From Candidatus Parcubacteria bacterium (GTDB lineage Bacteria > Patescibacteriota > Minisyncoccia > Phycocordibacterales > GCA-2747955), in the NCBI GenBank assembly GCA_027039745.1, contig JALUMP010000116.1, positions 1 through 7,895 on the forward strand: a stretch of 7,895 bases of DNA, read 5' to 3'. Below are positions 1-6,239 of the stretch, piece after piece; positions within the stretch are counted from its first letter, which is position 1, and every line of letters starts with the position of its first letter. The position numbers were made by a program, and so were the translations under genes. The notes below the pieces were generated by a model. That model had not been told where the DNA came from. It made no database searches and saw only the letters and a program-made list of their open reading frames with translations.

Positions 1-15
1 ATTTTATGAAATGTA

Positions 16-44
16 TAAATATACTCTAAATAAAATTTATGCAA
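16..44 (-). promoter_or_regulatory. possible promoter for a gene beyond the left edge
   Basis: On the minus strand a TTGCAT hexamer (39-44) is followed 17 bases later by TATTTA (16-21). The spacing fits a housekeeping-sigma promoter firing leftwards out of the window. Both boxes are imperfect and the region is very AT-rich, so this could be chance. Confidence 0.25.
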
Positions 45-70
45 TATTGGCACAGTTTTTTCGTTTTTAT

Positions 71-84
71 GCTAAAATTTTAGC
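71..84. terminator. 14-base palindrome downstream of the glutaredoxin gene, possible weak terminator
   Basis: The 14 bases GCTAAAATTTTAGC are a perfect palindrome, able to form a 5-bp stem with a 4-base loop. On the plus strand it is followed by TTTTTATT, which is terminator-like for a rightward transcript. On the minus strand, where the glutaredoxin gene ends at 91, it is followed by ATAAAAA and lacks a U-tract. The stem is short, so any terminator role is weakly supported. Confidence 0.3.
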
Positions 85-90
85 TTTTTA

Positions 91-342
91 TTATGAAAGC
101 CCTAGTTTTTCTGCAATTACAGGTTGATTAAATCCAACAATATACTCATCTCCAATTTTTGTTACAGGTACTCCCATTTGCCCTGTAGCCTCCACCATTT
201 CCCTTCCTCTTTCTGGATCAGCTTGAACATCAATATTTTCATATTCAACTCCTTTTTCTTCAAAATAAGCTTTCAACATATTACAATACATACATGTAGG
301 TGTTGAATAAACTATTACTTTTTTATTATTTTCTTCTGTCAT
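91..342 (-). CDS. glutaredoxin-like thiol-disulfide oxidoreductase (YruB/NrdH type)
   Basis: This 83-residue protein is a complete single-domain glutaredoxin fold, of the usual length for the small YruB/NrdH group. The redox site is Cys17-Met-Tyr-Cys20 in the context STPTCMYC. A GVPV motif (57-60) supplies the cis-proline that lies beside the active site, and a Gly-Phe pair near 70-71 matches the C-terminal part of the family. It probably reduces disulfides in cytoplasmic partners such as ribonucleotide reductase; the partner is inference. No signal peptide is seen. It starts at ATG and ends with TAA, and contains no Trp. The upstream AATTAAATAAAAT has no Shine-Dalgarno sequence. It follows the recycling-factor gene after 81 bases and has its own candidate promoter there. 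Confidence 0.9.
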   Translation of the reverse strand: MTEENNKKVIVYSTPTCMYCNMLKAYFEEKGVEYENIDVQADPERGREMVEATGQMGVPVTKIGDEYIVGFNQPVIAEKLGLS

Positions 343-403
343 ATTTTATTTAATTATTTGGCTTTGCGTGCTTTTAATACTTTACTACAAAACTTTACTC
401 TCT

Positions 404-412
404 ATTATACCA
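404..412 (-). promoter_or_regulatory. extended -10 promoter for the glutaredoxin gene
   Basis: On the minus strand TGGTATAAT is a perfect extended -10 element (TGn plus TATAAT). Transcription would start near 397, giving a leader of about 55 bases before the ATG at 342. A consensus TTGACA also occurs (417-422), but only 7 bases upstream of the -10, too close to act as its -35. The extended -10 probably carries the promoter. Confidence 0.55.
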
Positions 413-425
413 AACTTGTCAAGTT
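413..425. repeat. 13-base inverted repeat just upstream of the glutaredoxin -10 box
   Basis: AACTTG-T-CAAGTT (plus strand) is a perfect palindrome with one central base. It sits immediately upstream of the extended -10 element and overlaps the stop codon of the recycling-factor gene. The position would suit a repressor or activator site for the glutaredoxin gene. This is inference from position only; it also contains the TTGACA hexamer. Confidence 0.3.
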
Positions 426-969
426 ATTCATTAATTTCTACTTCCTTTGTGTCATACATCTTATCTATTGTGGTATTAAACTCTTTAGTAAGAGCTTCCA
501 TTTTTTCTTTTAATCTAAATTTTTCATCTTCAGAAATTTCTCCATCTTTTTCTTTCTGTTGAATTTCTTTTCAAACCTCATCTCTATTTTTTCTTATAGA
601 TACTCTAGCGTCTTCGGTTTTTTCTTTTGCTAATTTTAAAAGCATTGTTCTTCTATCCGCTGTAAGATCTGGAAAAGAGAGTCTTATTCCATCCGAAGAA
701 GCTGCAGCAGAAAGCCCTAAATTTGCGTCTGTAATTGCTTTTTCTATATCTTTAATCACAGATTTATCAAAAGGCGAAACAAATAGTGATTTTGCCCCTT
801 CTACTAAAATACTTGCCAATTGATCTAAAGGCATTAAAGACCCATAAGCCGAGACTTTTACTCCATCTAGAACAGACACGGAAGCAATCCCTGTTCTAAT
901 ACCAGAAAACTCTTTTTGTAATCAAATTCGTATATCTTCTAATCTTTTTTCATAATTTTTAAAATCCAT
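424..969 (-). CDS. frr: ribosome recycling factor, with two in-frame UGA (Trp) codons
   Basis: The 181-residue product matches the usual length of ribosome recycling factor (about 185), which with EF-G splits post-termination ribosomes. The family signature is visible as GIRTG (23-27) followed by the conserved LDGVKV stretch, then ANLGLS, and the Arg-rich helix containing ARVSIRK near 122. UGA occurs at residue 16 (922-924) in RIxLQKEF and at residue 133 (571-573) in RDEVxKEIQ. Patescibacterial recycling factors typically have Trp at both places, as in the RDEVWKEIQ-type motif. Under the standard code only the central 102 residues would be predicted. It starts at ATG with no Shine-Dalgarno; a -10 box lies 9 bases upstream. 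The stop is TAA. Confidence 0.93.
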
Positions 970-978
970 AATATATTC

Positions 979-987
979 ATTATATCA
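979..987 (-). promoter_or_regulatory. extended -10 promoter for frr, predicting a leaderless message
   Basis: The minus strand reads TGATATAAT, a full extended -10. Only 9 bases separate it from the frr ATG at 969, so transcription should begin within about three bases of the start codon. No clear -35 hexamer is seen at 16-18 bases. Confidence 0.5.
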
Positions 988-1018
988 TAAAAATACCACT
1001 CAATTTTACACTAAGATT

Positions 1019-1047
1019 TTTTGCAACATCCCGAGGATGTTGCAAAA
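1019..1047. repeat. intergenic hairpin with TTTGCAAC arms downstream of the helicase gene
   Basis: A perfect 13-bp inverted repeat (arms TTTTGCAACATCC and GGATGTTGCAAAA) encloses a three-base loop. It begins 15 bases after the helicase stop codon, so it probably protects or terminates that transcript. On neither strand is it followed by a U-tract, so it is not a textbook intrinsic terminator. Its outer eight bases and loop size match the hairpin at 5021-5047. Confidence 0.6.
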
Positions 1048-1062
1048 GCATAAAATAGAAAG

Positions 1063-2754
1063 TTATAAAAACAATAAAGCTAATTGAATATCTTCATAGC
1101 CAATCTCTTCATCTAAATAATCAAAAATAGCTCTTAGTTTAATATTTCCATTTTCTAAAAAATCTTTTTTTCTTTTCTTTTTTCCAATATCTTCTACAGC
1201 TTCTTGGACCAAAACTAAAATTTCTTTTTCTGGTTTAAATTTAGACAAATCAACTTCAAAATTTTTAGATAAAACTTCAAAATGTTTTAAGATTGTTTTA
1301 ACACTAATACCTCTGTGTTCCGCAATTTCCTCTAAAGTATCAAACTCTTCTATTAAATTTGCAGTTTTTTCGTATGTTGTTTGTTTTGGAACAAACTCTT
1401 CAATATTTTGAGTTTCATATTCTACCTCCTCCAAAGAAGCACCTATTTTTTCTAAAAAATTTATTTCTATTTCATCTCTCTCTTCTTCCGAAAACTTTTT
1501 TATCTTTTCATTAGCTCTTTTTGAAGAACTCTTCATTTTTTCATCTACAAACAAAATCAAAGAGTCCACCTCCAAAGCTCTTTTATTAAAACCTATTAAT
1601 TTTAAGCCCTTAGTGCTTCTCACACGAGATAAAGCCACATACCCTTGCCCTGTCTCAAATGTTTTGGAAAGATCAATTTCAGCGTAATCCAAGCTCATTC
1701 CTTGCGACTTATGCACTGTAATAGCCCAAGCTAAACGCAAGGGTATTTGAGAAACAGTTGCCAAAATTTTTCCATCATCATTTTCTAAAGACCAGTCTTC
1801 TTTTTCTACTACTATTTTTCGTCCAGAAAAAATCTCTACTATTGGATCTCCGTTTTTTTCAAAATCTATCACCTTTCCAGTTGTTCCATTTATATATCCT
1901 TTTTCATAATTATTTTTTATAAATAAAACAATAGCTTCTTTTTTTAAAACTACATCCTCTAAAACTAAAGATGACTTAAAAATCTTTTCAATGTTTTTTT
2001 GACTTCCTTGTGTCAAAGCTGTAAAAACTTTTGGTTTTGTGCTCAAAGCATCAAGCTCTTTTTTGTTAATTCTATCTACATCTATATTATGAGTATAAAG
2101 TTTTGTTGGTCTAAAAGATATATTAAATTTATTTTTTTCAGCTTTTGCCAGTGCCTTATAAGACTTTTCAGAGATTTCTCCACCACGGATATCATCCAAA
2201 ATACCTATAAGCTCAGAATCTTCTTGTCTAAATTTTTCCTCTAAATAACAAGTAGAGAAATCAGATATTTTTCAGATCTCTGATTGCCAAGCAAATCTTT
2301 TTTCTTTTTTATTTTTCGAAATTGGAGGAAGTTGAAAAAAATCACCAGAAACAATCACCTGCACTCCACCAAAAGGCTCATCAGAAAACTTAAAAGCTTT
2401 TAATATTTTATCAATGGCCGAAAAAATCTCCGGAGAAACCATTGATATCTCATCTATTATTAAAACTTTTAACTTAACTAATCTTTGATTCAAATATTTT
2501 TTTTGTGTTAAAGAATCTACATAATAATCATCTATTTCATTGCGTATTCCAAGCCCAAAAAAAGAATGTATAGTCATTCCATCTAAATGTGATGCTGCAA
2601 CTCCTGTAGGGGCTGTAATAGCCGGAGAGACATCATGAGATTTTAAATAATTAATATACTCTTGTAAAAGATATGTTTTTCCAGTTCCTGCAGAACCTGT
2701 AAGAAAAACATTTTGTCCAGTTTTCAAAATTTTTAAAGCTGTAGATTGTTTCAC
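1063..2754 (-). CDS. PIF1-like superfamily 1B DNA helicase with C-terminal helix-turn-helix domain, one in-frame UGA (Trp)
   Basis: The 563-residue protein is an ATP-dependent DNA helicase of the PIF1/RecD2-like group. Visible motifs in order are Walker A GSAGTGKT (20-27), Walker B VLIIDE (97-102), GDFFQLPP (137-144), a LYTHN segment near 219, TVHKSQG (346-352) and GQGYVALSR (369-377), which forms the nucleotide-binding site in the UvrD_C-like domain. Residues about 459-563 resemble the HTH_40 domain found at the ends of some PIF1 and RecQ proteins (TLEEIAEHRGISVKTI). UGA at residue 161 (2272-2274), in AWQSEIxK, falls where PIF1 helicases usually have Trp (SEAWK). Trp also appears as UGG three times. 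The start is GTG at 2754; an upstream ATG runs straight into a stop. AGGGGA directly abuts the GTG, too close for a normal Shine-Dalgarno. Likely roles are replication or recombination. Confidence 0.9.
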
Positions 2755-2760
2755 TCCCCT

Positions 2761-2769
2761 ATTTTAACA
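2761..2769 (-). promoter_or_regulatory. extended -10 promoter for the helicase gene, predicting a leaderless GTG start
   Basis: The minus strand reads TGTTAAAAT, an extended -10 with TAAAAT. Six bases separate it from the GTG codon, which places the expected transcription start on the GTG itself. No convincing -35 is seen because the upstream bases belong to a terminator stem. Confidence 0.4.
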
Positions 2770-2775
2770 TAAAAG

Positions 2776-2806
2776 AAAAAACAAAAGAGTTTTTCTTTTG
2801 TTTTTT
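2776..2806. terminator. intrinsic terminator, possibly bidirectional, after the hypothetical gene
   Basis: A 12-bp stem (AAAAAACAAAAG with CTTTTGTTTTTT) encloses a seven-base loop and is flanked by A on one side and T on the other, so it can act on either strand. It overlaps the TAA stop of the minus-strand gene at 2806. The stem is almost all A-T pairs, so it may be weak. Confidence 0.55.
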
Positions 2807-3384
2807 TAAATATTAAATAAATGCATTTTTACTGTTTTTATTTTAAAAGTATCTTGTTTTTTGTTAGTATCTTCCCCCATTAATGCATATAAATTAAAGT
2901 GTGGTTTTTGAGCATTTTTATCATCTTTAAGATTTTTATGTCCAAAATCATGATTCATTATTGTAATTTTTGTATTATCCTGTTCATCATCAAAACGATT
3001 AAAAGAATTTTTAAACCCATCACTTAATGTATTATGAAATTTAATATTTTGTCTAAGAGCGTTAGTATTATAATTTTTTGGTGTAAAAAATTCAACAGCA
3101 CCTAAAAGAATTGTAGCTGTATCATAATCAAATAAACTCATATCAAGATCTACCCTTAAATATTCTCCATCTCTTTTTAATAAATTCCCTTCTTTTCTTT
3201 CAATTCTTACCTTATGATCTTCTATATTTTTCAAAATATCTTTAATCACAGTTGCAAAAACTTCACAAAAAGCTAATAACTCTTTGTTTTTCATTTTTTT
3301 ATTTTCAAAACGGCATTTCTCAAGCCTTTTATTAACTGACTTAATATGCTCTTGTACTATTTTTGGTTGTTGTTGGGTCTTCAT
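2806..3384 (-). CDS. hypothetical protein, 192 residues, family not recognised
   Basis: I do not recognise this protein. It is rich in Lys, Asn and Asp, with no signal peptide, membrane segment, Cys pair or nucleotide-binding motif. The first 60 or so residues look helical and charged. The middle has DLDMSLFDYDTATILLG and the second half is polar with scattered His (NHDFGHKN). It has no Trp, so the code question does not affect it. An ATG at 3405 is in frame, but I chose the ATG at 3384 because the near-consensus promoter (3394-3422) would start transcription near 3387, downstream of 3405. A terminator overlaps its TAA stop, so it is probably transcribed alone. A real gene is likely given the promoter, terminator and uninterrupted frame. 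Confidence 0.7.
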   Translation of the reverse strand: MKTQQQPKIVQEHIKSVNKRLEKCRFENKKMKNKELLAFCEVFATVIKDILKNIEDHKVRIERKEGNLLKRDGEYLRVDLDMSLFDYDTATILLGAVEFFTPKNYNTNALRQNIKFHNTLSDGFKNSFNRFDDEQDNTKITIMNHDFGHKNLKDDKNAQKPHFNLYALMGEDTNKKQDTFKIKTVKMHLFNI

Positions 3385-3393
3385 TAATAATAT

Positions 3394-3422
3394 ATAATAC
3401 ACCAAATCTAATCATTTGTCAA
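3394..3422 (-). promoter_or_regulatory. near-consensus housekeeping promoter for the hypothetical gene
   Basis: The minus strand carries TTGACA (3417-3422), a 17-base spacer and TATTAT (3394-3399), the best promoter in the window. The start point predicted near 3387 leaves only about three bases before the ATG at 3384. The -35 hexamer lies inside the last codons of the permease gene, and its TAG stop falls in the spacer. Confidence 0.75.
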
Positions 3423-4442
3423 GTCATCACTATACTCATCTTGAAAAAAGTCTCAAACCAAAACAAACATTCCTGCAATAATGGGCCCAATCACCAATCC
3501 CAACACCCCAAAAAAAGATATTCCTCCAAATATCGAAACAGTAATTAAAGCATCTGACATATCCAAATCTCTACCTACAAGAATCGGTCTTAATAAATTA
3601 TCTACCAAAGAAATTATAAAAGCTGCAACCAACAAAATGCTACCTTTAAAAATAGCTCCACTAATTAAAAAAAATACTGCAACAGGCACTATTACAAAGG
3701 CAGGACCAATAGCTGGAATAACAGCAAGCAATATCATCACCACAGTTCATAAAAAAACAGACTCAATACCGACAAAATATAAAACTATCCCACCTAATAT
3801 TCCCTGAACCAAAGCAACGACTAATGTTCCCTTAAAGATTGACCTTATAATTGAAGCAAAACGCTCAAATAACAAAATCTCCTTTTTGTTTCCTAATGGT
3901 AATATAAAAGATAACTTATTTACTATTCTTCTACCATCTTTAAAAATAAAAAACAAAAGATACAACATAAAGAAAAACATAAAAATACTATTAATAGTGT
4001 TTTTGCCAATAGTTGTTACTTGATCTTTCAAACCAAAAATTATATTTTTTAAGTTATTGTTAATTTTTTCTTCTAAATTATCAATTTTAATATGAAAATC
4101 TTTTAATGTATTATCTAAATTCCCAATATATTGCGATAACTGTTGCTCTTGTTGAGAAAAATTATCATAAAAACCTTTTGTTTCTATAACAACGGATTTT
4201 GTTACAAAATAAAGAGGAGTAAAAATAAAAATCAAAATTAGAAAAATTGTAATAATAGAAGACAAAGAAGCTTTATCTTTCGTAAATTTTAATATTTTTT
4301 TATAAAGTGGATAAAAAACTATTCCTAAAATAATAGCTCAAAAAATAGGAGCAAAAAAACCATGAATTAATCACAAAAACAAAACTGTTACTATTATCAA
4401 AAGCCCTCAAGAAAAAAAATTTGTCATTTGTAAAAAACTCAT
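3408..4442 (-). CDS. AI-2E family (PerM/YdiK-like) membrane permease, all five Trp encoded by UGA
   Basis: Joined across five UGA codons, this is a 344-residue polytopic membrane protein of the AI-2E transporter family, which also includes sodium/proton antiporters; its substrate cannot be told. Two N-terminal membrane segments surround PIFWAIILG and FYPLYKK (about 32-48), the family's opening motif. A third follows near 60-80, then a charged, coiled stretch (about 85-140). The C-terminal hydrophobic block has VIPAIGP near 241 and GVLGLVIGP near 312, both typical. UGA lies at residues 12, 24, 35, 232 and 330; those in IFxAI and FLxTVV match family Trp positions. No UGG is used. It starts at ATG, 36 bases after the preceding gene, with TATAAT ten bases upstream, and ends with TAG. 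The standard code would give fragments and a false pseudogene. Confidence 0.9.
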
Positions 4443-4452
4443 AATATGATTT

Positions 4453-4458
4453 ATTATA
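4453..4458 (-). promoter_or_regulatory. -10 box for the permease gene, predicting a leaderless message
   Basis: A perfect TATAAT on the minus strand lies ten bases upstream of the permease ATG, in the 36-base gap after the preceding gene. Transcription would begin about three bases before the ATG. No good -35 is seen. Confidence 0.45.
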
Positions 4459-4478
4459 CACAAAAAAACAAATTTTAC

Positions 4479-4895
4479 TTAAGTATCTTCTCTTTTTAAA
4501 GTTAAAACTTGTAAATGAAAATGCCCAGGCACAGTCTGCCCCTTTGGTAAATTTTCCCATACTGCATCATAATGTTCTGCTAAATATCCACTTTTCAAAG
4601 ATTCCAATTCTTTTCTTTCTTCTTTAGATAAAGCTTCTCATTTAAAAGGAATAACTCTTCTTGTAAAAAGTAAATGATTTTGGGTGGCAATAGCATCATA
4701 AGGAAATTCATTTTCAATAAGAAGCCAGTGTTTAAATTTTATAATAGCGTTTTTTTCATTATCAGCAAAAGGATTTTCAGGTGTATCCATTAAAGCGCGC
4801 TCCTTGCTCTTTTCAATATATCGCCTCATTGTCTTAGCGCTTCTTAGAAAAGTTTTTGTAATTTTTTTAGCAAATACACTTTTTTGTGATTTCAT
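4479..4895 (-). CDS. divergent HIT-like protein with HxHxQ motif, one in-frame UGA (Trp)
   Basis: This 138-residue protein is paralogous to the N-terminal part of the next gene upstream (5072-5770). After a basic N-terminal region (1-35) come HWLLIENEFPYDAIA (56-70), LLFTRR (75-80), a helix rich in Glu and Lys, and KGQTVPGHFHLQ (118-129). The order NxFPY, hydrophobic strand, then GQxxPxHxHxQ recalls the HIT superfamily; an HxHxQ ending is characteristic of the GalT and Ap4A-phosphorylase branch. If so, His127 would be the nucleophile for nucleotidyl transfer. That is inference from motif order; the family may be something else. UGA at residue 86 (4638-4640) aligns with a UGG Trp in the paralogue. 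Stop is TAA. No Shine-Dalgarno is present; TAAAAT lies ten bases upstream. Confidence 0.8.
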
Positions 4896-4905
4896 ATTTT
4901 ATTTT

Positions 4906-4911
4906 ATTTTA
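4906..4911 (-). promoter_or_regulatory. possible -10 box for the HIT-like gene
   Basis: TAAAAT lies ten bases upstream of the ATG at 4895, the same spacing as at the permease gene. It sits in a repeated AAAAT tract and lacks a clear -35, so it could be coincidence. Confidence 0.3.
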
Positions 4912-5020
4912 CCGATAATAACACAAAAAATATAAAACACTACCTAATAAACTCAAATTAACCCCTAAATAAAAAGTTTTCGTATTTTTAAGTAAAAACT
5001 TATTAAAAAACATAAAAAAA

Positions 5021-5047
5021 TTTGCAACGGGCCGGGTCCGTTGCAAA
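5021..5047 (-). terminator. intrinsic terminator with TTTGCAAC arms, after the two-domain HIT-like gene
   Basis: The arms TTTGCAACGGGC and GTCCGTTGCAAA pair over 12 positions, including one G-T pair, around a three-base loop. On the minus strand the stem is followed by seven T (5014-5020), as expected for a terminator of the gene ending at 5072. The rest of the 176-base gap between the two HIT-like genes (4896-5071) holds no gene I can see. Confidence 0.75.
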
Positions 5048-5071
5048 TTAAAGAATTATCCTAAAAATATT

Positions 5072-5608
5072 TTATACAACCTCTTCCCTTTTTAAAATAA
5101 CTAATTGTAAATAAAAATTCTCTTTTCGGTTTAACAAAAACTCTCGTAATAAATCATAATGTTTAGCAAAATATCCATTTTTTAATTTTTCTAATTCTTT
5201 TAAAGCTTCATTCGAAACATTATCATTTTTTAGTAAGAGTAAATGATTAATTTCCTCAGATTCTTTATCAAATTCATTATTGTCAACAATCATTCAATTA
5301 TTAAATTCTTTTATAATCTTTTTTTCTATATTTTCTATATCATATGAAAAAATTTTTTCTGGTAATAATTTTAATAATTGTAAATGAAAATGGCCTGGGG
5401 CTGTTTGCCCCCTTGGAAGATTTTCTGTTAAACTGTTATATTCTTTTTTTAAATATTCTTTTTTTATTTCTTCTAATTCTTCTCTTTCTTTCTGTGTTAA
5501 ATTATTCCACAAAAAAGGAGTTTTTCTTCTTGTAAATAAGAGATCACTTTTACTCGCTATAGCATCATAAGGAAAATCATTTTTAATAATTAACCAATGA
5601 TTAAACTT
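5072..5608 (-). repeat. internal tandem duplication of the HIT-like domain
   Basis: Two divergent coding repeats occupy about 5360-5608 (copy 1) and 5072-5308 (copy 2) and match a third at 4479-4739 in the neighbouring gene. The ends of the units remain similar in DNA: TTGTAAATGAAAATG (plus strand) occurs in the third unit near 4510 and in copy 1 near 5377, with TTGTAAATAAAAAT in copy 2 near 5105. Copy 2 is shorter by about nine residues, lost around the GQTxPG loop and the LFTRR-to-Trp stretch. Confidence 0.7.
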
Positions 5609-5770
5609 TTTGAGTGCTCTTTGCTCAATATCATCAAAAGGATTTATTGGATTTTTTTGTTTTGCTATTTGTTGTGTATATTTAACATACTTATCCATTG
5701 TCTTTTCTGTTCTTAAAAAAGTTTTTGAAATATTTTTTTTTATCACACTTGTTGTTTGTTCTTTTTCCAT
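5072..5770 (-). CDS. two-domain HIT-like protein with intact first and degenerate second domain, joined through a UGA (Trp) codon
   Basis: The 232-residue product contains two copies of the domain in the downstream gene. Copy 1 (about 50-137) has HWLIIKNDFPYDAIA, LLFTRR, a UGG Trp at 88 and GQTAPGHFHLQ (121-131). Copy 2 (about 155-232) keeps the scaffold: Trp159, HLLLLKN, ELEKLKNGYFAKHYD, and LQLVILKREE. Its HFHLQ motif has become NFYLQ (218-222), so both motif His are lost. The copies are joined at residue 159 (5294-5296), a UGA aligned with UGG Trp59 of copy 1. Copy 2 resembles the C-terminus of the neighbouring 138-residue protein (LKSGYLAEHYD, LKRED) more than copy 1, suggesting fusion between tandem copies. 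The ATG start has three AAATTT repeats just upstream and no clear ribosome site or promoter. Stop is TAA. Confidence 0.78.
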
Positions 5771-5793
5771 AAAATTTAAATTTAAATTTAAAA

Positions 5794-5818
5794 AAAAAGA
5801 GAATATTATTCTCTTTTT
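5794..5818 (-). terminator. intrinsic terminator of the response regulator gene
   Basis: An 11-bp stem (AAAAGAGAAT-type arm with ATTCTCTTTT) closes a three-base loop. On the minus strand it is followed by further T residues (5790-5793). It begins at the TAA stop of the response regulator, so the stop codon lies partly in the stem. Confidence 0.75.
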
Positions 5819-6194
5819 ATATTTTTAATTTATCCTTTACTTTTTTTACAATATCATTAATAGACCAATCTGATTTTACTAAATGATCTGTAATACCATG
5901 ACTCATTACATCTACAATAGTATCAGTTGCTGAAGAATTAGTTAAAACCATTAATGGTGTTTTTTCAGCTCCTTCTAATTTTTGAAGCTCCTCCACCATT
6001 GTTAAACCATCCATATCAGGCATATTCAAATCCAATAAAATAATATCTGGTCTGCCCCTTAATGCTTGCTGCAAACCAATTCTCCCATTAGGCGCCTCCA
6101 ACACATCAAACCCCTCAAGATTAAATTTATCTACCAAAGCCATTCTTAATGGAGCTTCGTCTTCAACAATTAAAACTTTTTTTTTCTCTGTCAT
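5817..6194 (-). CDS. single-domain response regulator (receiver only)
   Basis: The 125-residue protein is a lone CheY-like receiver domain with no DNA-binding or enzymatic output. The acidic pocket is Glu11-Asp12, the phosphoacceptor is Asp55 in LLDLNMPDMDG, the switch Thr is Thr85 in VLTN, and the conserved Lys is Lys107. KSDWSINDIV near the end (107-116) is common in Patescibacteria receiver proteins. It lies 45 bases downstream of the sensor kinase gene and is its likely phosphate acceptor. The output could be protein-protein interaction or a further phosphorelay step; nothing here decides. Its single Trp is UGG. The ATG has no Shine-Dalgarno, and a promoter-like pair lies in the gap. Confidence 0.93.
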   Translation of the reverse strand: MTEKKKVLIVEDEAPLRMALVDKFNLEGFDVLEAPNGRIGLQQALRGRPDIILLDLNMPDMDGLTMVEELQKLEGAEKTPLMVLTNSSATDTIVDVMSHGITDHLVKSDWSINDIVKKVKDKLKI

Positions 6195-6205
6195 AACTAT
6201 TAAAT

Positions 6206-6233
6206 ATCATAACTTAATAAAACTAAAAATCAA
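6206..6233 (-). promoter_or_regulatory. internal promoter between the kinase and response regulator genes
   Basis: On the minus strand TTGATT (6228-6233) and TATGAT (6206-6211) are separated by 16 bases. The -10 ends 11 bases before the ATG at 6194, so the message would have a leader of about four bases. The regulator could thus be made independently of the kinase. Confidence 0.45.
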
Positions 6234-6239
6234 GAAACT

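Noticed and set aside
2..127. Possible tail of a plus-strand gene entering from the left edge
   Set aside because: The frame is open only for about 40 codons of AT-rich, Phe/Tyr-rich sequence and overlaps the glutaredoxin gene; no family is recognisable.
1063..2754. Helicase, kinase, permease and recycling-factor genes as frameshifted or nonsense pseudogenes
   Set aside because: Each interruption is a UGA exactly in frame, homology continues across it, and it falls at a Trp position. No frameshift is needed anywhere.
3385..3405. Upstream ATG at 3405 as the start of the hypothetical gene
   Set aside because: The near-consensus promoter would start transcription downstream of it, so the ATG at 3384 fits better.
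3481..3807. Plus-strand open frame of 108 residues opposite the permease
   Set aside because: It is the complement of a conserved membrane protein gene, with a biased, Pro/Thr/Lys-rich composition that reflects the hydrophobic codons on the other strand.
3408..4442. UGA as selenocysteine
   Set aside because: There are many UGA codons at structural, non-redox positions, and no hairpin is evident just downstream of each.
4300..4560. Open frame on the minus strand across the end of the HIT-like gene and the start of the permease
   Set aside because: It is out of frame with two recognisable proteins and has a low-complexity Phe-rich translation.
5771..5790. Triple AAATTT repeat upstream of the two-domain gene as an operator
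   Set aside because: It is a simple AT repeat in a very AT-rich intergenic region, with nothing further to support a function.
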